From SIG480 sp045537045 (GTDB taxonomy: Bacteria > Bacillota > Clostridia > Oscillospirales > JAAYXM01): a stretch of 49,931 nt of DNA. The notes beneath the pieces are model-generated. The model saw nothing but the letters and a program-made list of their open reading frames with translations, searched no databases and had not been told where the DNA came from. The position numbers and the translations under genes were made by a program. The stretch lies in the NCBI GenBank assembly GCA_045537045.1, contig JAZSOS010000031.1, positions 1-49,931 of the forward strand, read 5' to 3'. Of the stretch, positions 49,931-49,931 are shown piece after piece (the stretch's first letter is position 1; each line of letters starts with the position of its first letter).

Positions 49931-49931
49931 T

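Overview
The window is a 50 kb chromosomal stretch of a moderately AT-rich, endospore-forming Firmicute, most likely a gut-type member of the Clostridia. Evidence for this is a spoIIGA-sigE pair with Spo0A boxes, a YlmC/YmxH-type protein, CIRCE-controlled groESL, a ZTP (pfl) riboswitch on the purine operon, strong GGAGG ribosome binding sites and an S-layer-homology protein. No phage genes, transposases or CRISPR arrays were seen.

Layout. 1-2.0 kb: the end of rpsB, then tsf and nrdR. 2.1-3.2 kb (minus): a DUF4363/DUF421 membrane pair. 3.2-3.5 kb: tRNA-Pro(GGG) followed by a hairpin-rich element that ends in an exact 30-bp copy of the tRNA 3' end. 3.6-6.8 kb (minus): AEC permease, lipoprotein, endonuclease IV and phosphodiesterase. 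7.0-20.2 kb (plus): a promoter and ZTP riboswitch, then purE-C-F-M-N, a PurO-type IMP cyclohydrolase, a stand-alone AICAR transformylase, purD, purL and fhs. This is nearly the complete route from PRPP to IMP plus the supply of formyl-THF. 20.3-21.9 kb (minus): spoIIGA-sigE behind a Spo0A-type promoter. 21.9-25.7 kb (plus): a small membrane protein, an aconitase-like hydratase and a Gfo/Idh oxidoreductase. 25.8-31.5 kb (minus): a MacAB-like export operon (adaptor, ATPase, permease) with an SLH protein. 31.6-33.6 kb (plus): Hsp33 and three small unknown genes. 33.7-39.5 kb (minus): groS-groL, and a class A penicillin-binding protein with an RlmL-type rRNA methyltransferase. 39.6-42.3 kb (plus): a YlmC-like gene, tRNA-Gln(CTG), a second tRNA-trailing hairpin element, a short hairpin array and a low-GC patch with two orphan genes and a gene remnant. 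42.5-43.9 kb (plus): nagB and a helical-bundle protein. 44.0-46.1 kb (minus): a MATE exporter and a DUF1461 membrane protein. 46.2-49.9 kb (minus): the rhamnose catabolic genes rhaB-rhaA-aldolase.

The most unusual items are: (1) two structured elements, each directly downstream of a tRNA gene and its terminator, closed by an inverted repeat of T-arm sequence and ending like the 3' half of a tRNA, each followed by its own terminator; (2) a PurF-like enzyme lacking the N-terminal glutaminase cysteine, in an operon that also splits PurH into two unrelated-style proteins; (3) a near-perfect second CIRCE site inside the rlmL coding sequence; (4) an exporter operon whose adaptor has a Gly/Met-rich tail and whose last gene is an SLH protein. 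All assignments come from reading the sequence; no database search was run.
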